Of a stretch of 10,748 nucleotides of DNA, positions 7,607 to 10,748 are shown one piece after another. The notes beneath the pieces were generated by a model. That model worked only from the letters and a program-made list of their open reading frames with translations, did no database searches and was not told the origin of the DNA. Positions within the stretch are counted from its first letter, which is position 1. Each line of letters begins with the position of its first letter. Origin of the DNA: Bacilli bacterium (GTDB lineage Bacteria; Bacillota_I; Bacilli_A; RF39; UBA660); contig JAEDES010000034.1 in assembly GCA_016293205.1 (NCBI GenBank), forward strand, positions 1 to 10,748. Direction: 5' to 3'. The position numbers and the translations under genes were made by a program.

Positions 7607-8533
7607 ATGAATGAAATCACAATTGCAAGCACTAATGTGACAGTAAAAGAATATCAAGGTCAAAGGGTAATAACTTTTAAAGACATTGACACAGTTCATC
7701 AGAGACCCGATGGAACGGCACGAAGAAACTTTAACACTAACAAAAAGCACTTTATTGAGGGTGAAGATTACTTCGTACGAAATTCGTACGAAGCCAAAAA
7801 CGAGTTTAATATGGTTGCTCCAAATGGTTTAGTATTGGTTACAGAGAGCGGATATCTTATGTTAGTCAAATCCTTCACTGATGACTTATCGTGGGACGTA
7901 CAGCGTGAATTGATAAAAAGTTATTTCAGATTGAAAGAGATAATCAATACTACTCCTCAAACTCCACAGCTCCCATACACCTACATAGAAAAGACCTATC
8001 ACGCAAGACCTGTCCTAACAGCTAACGACATCTCAAACATCTTTGGTGTAAATCCTATAACGCTCTACAACTTCATCAAGACAAGATTACTTCCCGATAG
8101 GGACTACGATCTGCTTCAAGGCGAAACTCTTAAAGATTATACCAAAGAGAATCCAGACCTTCCTCGGTGCAGAAAATCCATATTCGTTATATATAACACA
8201 GGATTATCTCGTATCATATCCTACTTTAACTTAGAGGGTAATAAGACACCTAAATTTATGACTGAGCATAGAGGATATGTAGTTCAGGCAGAAGTCAGAC
8301 AAGTTATGGAATATGTACGCAGAGAACTCAAAGGTATAGAAGCCCTTACATATCTGATTGAAAGCGATGAAACTCTACGAAATCTTGAGACTTATCGCAA
8401 AATCCTTGTGAAAAAGTTATCTGCTATTCAATGGTGGAAGATAGATGTTTCAACGGTTAAGTTGGGTATTCATCACATCACTGATACTGAATTTAAAAGT
8501 ATAATTAACGGTAATAGTGGTATGAGTTACTGA
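7607..8533 (+). CDS. ORF6N-domain protein (phage antirepressor-like)
   Basis: The start at 7607 is chosen because GGAGG (7593-7597) lies 9 bases before it; an upstream in-frame ATG at 7577 lacks such a site. The 308-aa protein has an N-terminal ORF6N-type domain at about residues 11-107: VTVKEYQGQRVITFKDID, then RRNFNTNKKHFIEGEDYF, then VLVTESGYLMLVKSF. These are the hallmarks of DNA-binding domains found in phage antirepressors and related KilA-N proteins. A second part (about 138-210) with TANDISNIFGV and LYNFIKTRLLPDRDYD looks like another small winged or HTH-like DNA-binding unit; the end is helical. It probably regulates phage or element genes; the target is unknown. A near-perfect palindrome lies within the coding sequence at 7771-7793. 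Confidence 0.8.
   Translation: MNEITIASTNVTVKEYQGQRVITFKDIDTVHQRPDGTARRNFNTNKKHFIEGEDYFVRNSYEAKNEFNMVAPNGLVLVTESGYLMLVKSFTDDLSWDVQRELIKSYFRLKEIINTTPQTPQLPYTYIEKTYHARPVLTANDISNIFGVNPITLYNFIKTRLLPDRDYDLLQGETLKDYTKENPDLPRCRKSIFVIYNTGLSRIISYFNLEGNKTPKFMTEHRGYVVQAEVRQVMEYVRRELKGIEALTYLIESDETLRNLETYRKILVKKLSAIQWWKIDVSTVKLGIHHITDTEFKSIINGNSGMSY
7771..7793. repeat. 23-bp near-perfect palindrome inside the ORF6N gene
   Basis: CTTCGTACGAA and TTCGTACGAAG are 11-bp arms around one central A. It encodes part of YFVRNSYEA, where the repeated codons TTC/GTA/CGA explain some of the symmetry. It might be an operator or an mRNA hairpin. Confidence 0.4.
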
Positions 8534-8540
8534 TTATTAT

Positions 8541-8571
8541 TTGTATAATTTTTATTATACTAACATATAAT
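8541..8571 (+). promoter_or_regulatory. Promoter of the forward small RNA
   Basis: TATAAT (8566-8571) with a modest TTGTAT (8541-8546) at a long 19-base spacing, 8 bases after the ORF6N stop. Seven bases after the -10 box lies the G that begins GTAGAAGGGCA (8578). Confidence 0.5.
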
Positions 8572-8577
8572 AATACC

Positions 8578-8686
8578 GTAGAAGGGCATCCGAAAGGTGT
8601 AAGTCCAACTACAAAAAACCAAAAGCTATAGCTCAAATATGGTAAAAATAAAAACGAGAGGTATTATGCCTCTCGTTTTTATTACC
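8578..8686 (+). ncRNA. Forward small RNA with 5' structured domain
   Basis: Predicted RNA of about 109 nt. Its first 35 bases (8578-8612) fold as GTAG/CTAC closing pair, then GG(G)/CC, then CA-CC/GG-TG with a bulged U, capped by a GAAA tetraloop. An AGCTATAGCT mini-hairpin follows (8624-8633), then the shared terminator. No ribosome-binding site plus convincing ORF is present. The 5' end is nearly the same as that of the reverse RNA at 8644-8773, including the same distance from the -10 box, which is the main reason to call it a real gene. The family is not recognised; a regulatory RNA or an antitoxin-like RNA are possible. Confidence 0.6.
8641..8686. terminator. Bidirectional terminator shared by both small RNAs
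   Basis: A perfect 15-bp stem (8647-8661 with 8669-8683), 7-base loop, G/C-rich near the loop (CGAGAGG/CCTCTCG), A run on one side and T run on the other. Beyond a 3-base bulge, GGT/ACC (8641-8643 with 8684-8686) extend it. Confidence 0.9.
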
Positions 8687-8773
8687 GTGTTTGGATTTAT
8701 GAGATTTCTCTACCCTATACACAAAACAACAAAAATAAATGTAGCTGGTCTTATGATTATTCTGCCCTTCTAC
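8644..8773 (-). ncRNA. Reverse small RNA, homologous to the forward one
   Basis: Read on the - strand from 8773, the RNA starts GTAGAAGGGCA and 9 bases later has TAAGACCAGCTAC (the forward RNA has TAAGTCCAACTAC, 11 of 13 the same). GTAG/CTAC and GG/CC pairs are kept, but the GAAA-capped inner hairpin is missing. A small GAGA/TCTC hairpin lies near 8701-8710, then the shared terminator. The RNA would be about 130 nt. It begins just downstream of the MazF/PemK-like gene on the same strand. Unknown family. Confidence 0.6.
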
Positions 8774-8779
8774 AATTAT

Positions 8780-8808
8780 ATATTATCACATTCTTCGTTG
8801 TTTGTCAA
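8780..8808 (-). promoter_or_regulatory. Promoter of the reverse small RNA
   Basis: On the - strand TTGACA (8803-8808), 17 bases, TAATAT (8780-8785). The RNA start expected seven bases after the -10 box is exactly 8773, the G of GTAGAAGGGCA. The -35 box begins 8 bases after the stop codon of the upstream - strand gene. Confidence 0.75.
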
Positions 8809-8816
8809 GGGGTATT

Positions 8817-9425
8817 TTAAAGTTTTATAGTTATTTTTAAAATATTTTCATCTGTAATAATCATTTTAGCATTTGGTATAATAGTTTGTACGATATGTTC
8901 ATAGTCTTGCCAATAAGATTTATAAACTTTGTTTTTGTAATCCAATTCTATACAATCTTGTGTAATAGTCTGAATAAATAAGTCATCATCAGTAAGTGTC
9001 TTGTCTTTCAAAAACTTTTCCAATGTGTTTTGAAAAATCATTAAATCATTGTGATATTGCAAACTATTATTTTTAGCAATAGTAACAGATTTAGTGATTA
9101 GTAATTGTAATTTTTCACAAACTTTATCAAATTCATCATTTGTTATAACTAATGGCTCATTATTACAATAATATCTTTTACCAATATAATTATAGTGTAC
9201 AATTTGCATACGATGTACTAACGCAATAGAATTACTTGATAACAACCTACAAGCAAAATGCTGTTTATATTTTTTCCATCGTTCTTTAGTGTAAGTAGTA
9301 AGAGGAACAACATAGTATAATTCGGGCTGTTTGTTGTTTTGAATGGCGATAGCAGGGTGAATATCTTTAAATTCTTCATCTGTATCACTTTTAAATTTGT
9401 ATGCGTAAATACCACCGTTTATCAT
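8817..9425 (-). CDS. MazF/PemK-like protein with C-terminal extension (candidate toxin)
   Basis: A 202-aa protein. Residues 1-85 follow the MazF/PemK layout: GGIYAYKF (strand 1), IHPAIAIQNN (22-31, where the family has 'RPALVIS'), YYVVPLTTYT (37-46, family 'V.P.T'), ACRLLSSNSIALVHRMQIVHYNYIGK (family '..S.V..DQIRTVDK.R.G', about 58-83). These proteins are usually ribosome-independent or -dependent mRNA-cutting toxins, but they are 110-120 aa long; here a further 115 residues of helical sequence follow. No antitoxin ORF precedes it; the upstream - strand gene is a zinc-ribbon protein with its own promoter. AAGGAAG (9433-9439) lies 7 bases before the start. It may instead be a member of another type III toxin family, since those share this fold. 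Confidence 0.55.
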   Translation of the reverse strand: MINGGIYAYKFKSDTDEEFKDIHPAIAIQNNKQPELYYVVPLTTYTKERWKKYKQHFACRLLSSNSIALVHRMQIVHYNYIGKRYYCNNEPLVITNDEFDKVCEKLQLLITKSVTIAKNNSLQYHNDLMIFQNTLEKFLKDKTLTDDDLFIQTITQDCIELDYKNKVYKSYWQDYEHIVQTIIPNAKMIITDENILKITIKL

Positions 9426-9447
9426 ATTGTCACTTCCTTATAGCAAT

Positions 9448-9476
9448 ATTATACTACAAGATTTGACAGAAATCAA
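9448..9476 (-). promoter_or_regulatory. Promoter of the MazF/PemK-like gene
   Basis: On the - strand TTGATT (9471-9476), 17 bases, TATAAT (9448-9453). Transcription would start near 9441, leaving a leader of about 16 bases, so there is no room for an RNA antitoxin upstream of this gene. Confidence 0.75.
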
Positions 9477-9491
9477 TAGATTGAGCAAAAT

Positions 9492-10085
9492 TTACCATTT
9501 ATATTTACATTGTAAACACTCATAGCTTTTTCCAAAGTTGGAACTAAAAATACCAACAGTCACAAAACCAAGCGCTTTCTTGCCAGTAGATATTTTGTGG
9601 ACATTTGTACTTCCGCAGGTTGGGCACTTAGGGATATTAGAAGATTGAACCTGTATTTTAGATTTTAAATTAGGGTGAATCCATTCAGGGTTGTTTGTTG
9701 GTGGATTCCAAGGGTCAATCAGTTTATCTCTTGTAACAACAGGAGCATCATAATAATGTTCTTGTGGTGGTTGTGAAACTATTCCAAAGAATTTACTTGT
9801 CATATATCCACCTTTAAAATCTGGCATTATATATTCACCAGTTTCTTCATCAATTTTAAATGCCCATACAGAAATATTATTATCGTAAAATGGTTGCATA
9901 ATCATCCTAACTTCTTCTTTTGTTAAATTCATAGCTAATGGTGGATAAAAAAGCCAATGGTCAAATCCTTTAACCTCGTGGTCATTATAGCCTAATACCT
10001 CTTTTAAAAAAAGACAAATTAAATCAGTATCTTTCTTTTCGTCATCAAAATTTGAGTTATAACTTGCAATATCTACACCATACAT
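9492..10085 (-). CDS. Zinc-ribbon protein of unknown function
   Basis: The start at 10085 (MYGVDIAS) is chosen because GGAG lies 9 bases upstream and the promoter is just beyond; a longer frame reaches into exon 2 but is not supported. The 197-aa product has an N-terminal helical, acidic part (NFDDEKKDTDLICLFLKEVLGY), a Tyr/Trp/Pro-rich middle (about 60-145) and a C-terminal zinc ribbon: Cys154-Pro-Thr-Cys157 and Cys190-Leu-Gln-Cys193, with a Gly/Phe-rich hydrophobic segment between (ALGFVTVGIF). The fold of the first part is not recognised. Its C-terminus resembles the remnant at 7053-7247. It is divergent from exon 2 and precedes the MazF/PemK-like gene, which has its own promoter. Confidence 0.75.
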   Translation of the reverse strand: MYGVDIASYNSNFDDEKKDTDLICLFLKEVLGYNDHEVKGFDHWLFYPPLAMNLTKEEVRMIMQPFYDNNISVWAFKIDEETGEYIMPDFKGGYMTSKFFGIVSQPPQEHYYDAPVVTRDKLIDPWNPPTNNPEWIHPNLKSKIQVQSSNIPKCPTCGSTNVHKISTGKKALGFVTVGIFSSNFGKSYECLQCKYKW

Positions 10086-10107
10086 AACATCACACTCCAT
10101 ATGGTTT

Positions 10108-10136
10108 ATTATATCATAATAATTTGTAAAACACAA
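10108..10136 (-). promoter_or_regulatory. Promoter of the zinc-ribbon gene
   Basis: On the - strand TTGTGT (10131-10136), 17 bases, TATAAT (10108-10113), with the RNA start near 10101 and GGAG just after. It lies about 50 bases inside the 3' end of the intron and points away from exon 2. Confidence 0.7.
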
Positions 10137-10151
10137 TACTTTGTCCAAAAT

Positions 10152-10188
10152 TTTTATATATTTCCACAGATATATAAAATCAAGTACG
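10152..10188 (+). promoter_or_regulatory. 3' end of intron: terminal hairpin and splice-site G
   Basis: A perfect 9-bp hairpin (TTTTATATA/TATATAAAA, 10152-10160 with 10171-10179, 10-base loop) stands just before AAGTACG, whose final G10188 is the proposed terminal G. TAC (10185-10187) could pair with GTA (5799-5801) after the P7 3' strand as P9.0. The hairpin would be a P9-type extension. Confidence 0.5.
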
Positions 10189-10748
10189 AATATTAAAACT
10201 TGGATAACAGATTTAAAGCAAGTTACTATGGCTGTTGATTCTTTTAAAAATATTACAATGTCTTTTAAAGGGACTGGTTTAAACGCTATAATTGATGATG
10301 TTACTGTTACAAGATATGCAACATCACTTAAAGGTTTAACATTGGAACAAGCAAATCTTGCATTATCTACCACGCAGTTATCAGCAAGAGAAAAAGAGCT
10401 TATATTAACTGAAGCTGGACTTATTACATCTACTCAAACATTAACAGCGCAAGAGATGGTTTCTTCATTTCAAAAGGAAATAGGAAACAAAAAAGATGCT
10501 GAACGAATATTGATTCGTGCAAAATTGGTAACTGCCACAGAATTAGAAAAAGATGCTACTGTAAAATTAACATTGGCACAAATTCAAGAAGCAGTTACAA
10601 AAGGTAGATTATCTGTTGAGGATGCCAAACTTTTAACCACTACATTTGGAATTACTGGTGCTAACTATGGGGAAGCAGTTTCTTTTGAAGTATTAACTAA
10701 AGCAATTTGGGGTTCTGTTATCGCTCTTGGTAAGTTTCTTACCACAAA
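10189..10748 (+). CDS. Phage tail tape measure protein, exon 2 (runs off the window)
   Basis: An uninterrupted frame with no stop runs to the right edge, 186 full codons from the proposed 3' splice site. It begins NIKTWITDLKQ and continues with LTLEQANLALS, LSAREKELIL and repeated helical Leu/Lys/Thr segments, like the downstream parts of tape measure proteins from gut phages. Composition and style match exon 1. There is no start codon with a ribosome-binding site near its 5' end, so it is not a separate gene start. Joining codon GGT (5484-5486) to AAT (10189-10191) restores one frame in phase 0. The hydrophobic segment AIWGSVIALGKFL near the window edge suits the membrane-active part of such proteins. 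Confidence 0.85.

Larger units (their letters stand above)
5487..10188 (+). mobile_element. Group I intron of about 4.7 kb interrupting the tape measure gene, with gene cargo
   Basis: The 5' boundary is set by pairing of the exon end GTTGGT (5481-5486) with the guide GCCAAC (5517-5522), which leaves the last exon U opposite G. The six bases just 5' of the guide (TAATAT, 5511-5516) can pair with ATATTA of the 3' exon (10190-10195), as expected for P10. The 3' boundary after G10188 is the only nearby G that keeps the reading frame. The catalytic core is at 5487-5880; everything from about 5880 to 10150 is extra, and sits in the P9 region. No LAGLIDADG, HNH, GIY-YIG endonuclease, transposase or recombinase is visible among the cargo. 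Boundaries and class are inferred from base pairing by eye. Confidence 0.75.

Noticed and set aside
7248..7632. - strand ORFs over the RHH gene and ORF6N start
   Set aside because: They are antisense to a well-supported RHH gene with promoter and operator, and lack start signals.
8639..8830. 63-aa + strand ORF
   Set aside because: It runs through the bidirectional terminator and the reverse small RNA and has no ribosome-binding site.
5487..10188. Insertion sequence or integrative element instead of an intron
   Set aside because: No terminal inverted repeats, target duplication, transposase or recombinase was seen, whereas guide pairing and core helices of a group I intron fit both ends and keep the reading frame.
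10086..10373. N-terminal extension of the zinc-ribbon gene into exon 2 on the - strand
   Set aside because: The longer frame runs antisense through the tape measure coding sequence and across the promoter; the start at 10085 has a ribosome-binding site and promoter.

Overview
The window is AT-rich DNA with short intergenic gaps, strong Shine-Dalgarno sites and late tail genes of a tailed phage or prophage. Protein style (long Asn/Ser/Thr/Lys-rich tape measure protein, gut-Clostridia-like RHH, ORF6N and zinc-ribbon proteins) suggests a prophage or phage of a low-GC Bacillota/Clostridia host, probably a gut one. That host assignment is inference.

Layout. Bases 1-1285 hold three + strand phage genes: the 3' end of a Cys-containing small protein, an unrecognised 198-aa protein, and a 173-aa protein resembling HK97-gp10-type tail proteins. 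From 1302 runs the tape measure gene. Its reading frame stops at 5513 but resumes, without stops, from about 10123 to the end of the window. I read the intervening DNA as a group I intron of about 4.7 kb (5487-10188). The 5' exon ends GTTGGT, which pairs with an internal guide GCCAAC (5517-5522) with the U-G pair at the splice site. The core helices P2, P4, P5, P6 and P7 can be drawn between 5536 and 5800. The only G near the 3' end that restores the frame is 10188. Splicing would join ...GLKNVG to NIKTWI....

The intron core occupies only about 400 bases. The rest (about 4.3 kb) is cargo with no recognisable homing endonuclease or transposase. In order it contains: an XRE regulator with a consensus promoter; a type III toxin-antitoxin locus (three ToxI-like RNA repeats, an attenuating terminator, a ToxN/AbiQ-like RNase); a decayed zinc-ribbon ORF; a 56-aa ribbon-helix-helix repressor with an operator around its -10 box; an ORF6N-domain protein; two convergent small RNA genes with the same 5' end sharing one bidirectional terminator; a MazF/PemK-like protein on the - strand; and a 197-aa zinc-ribbon protein on the - strand, whose promoter lies about 50 bases from the 3' splice site.

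How it may work together: the phage genes make and measure the tail. The intron cargo looks like a small set of independently transcribed regulatory, toxin and possible defence modules riding inside an essential structural gene. Intrinsic terminators inside the intron should hinder transcription from exon 1 to exon 2, so full-length tape measure protein would need antitermination in the late operon, or splicing between separate RNAs, or else the gene is effectively switched off. The two most unusual observations are the toxin-laden group I intron and the pair of convergent, homologous small RNAs at 8578-8773.
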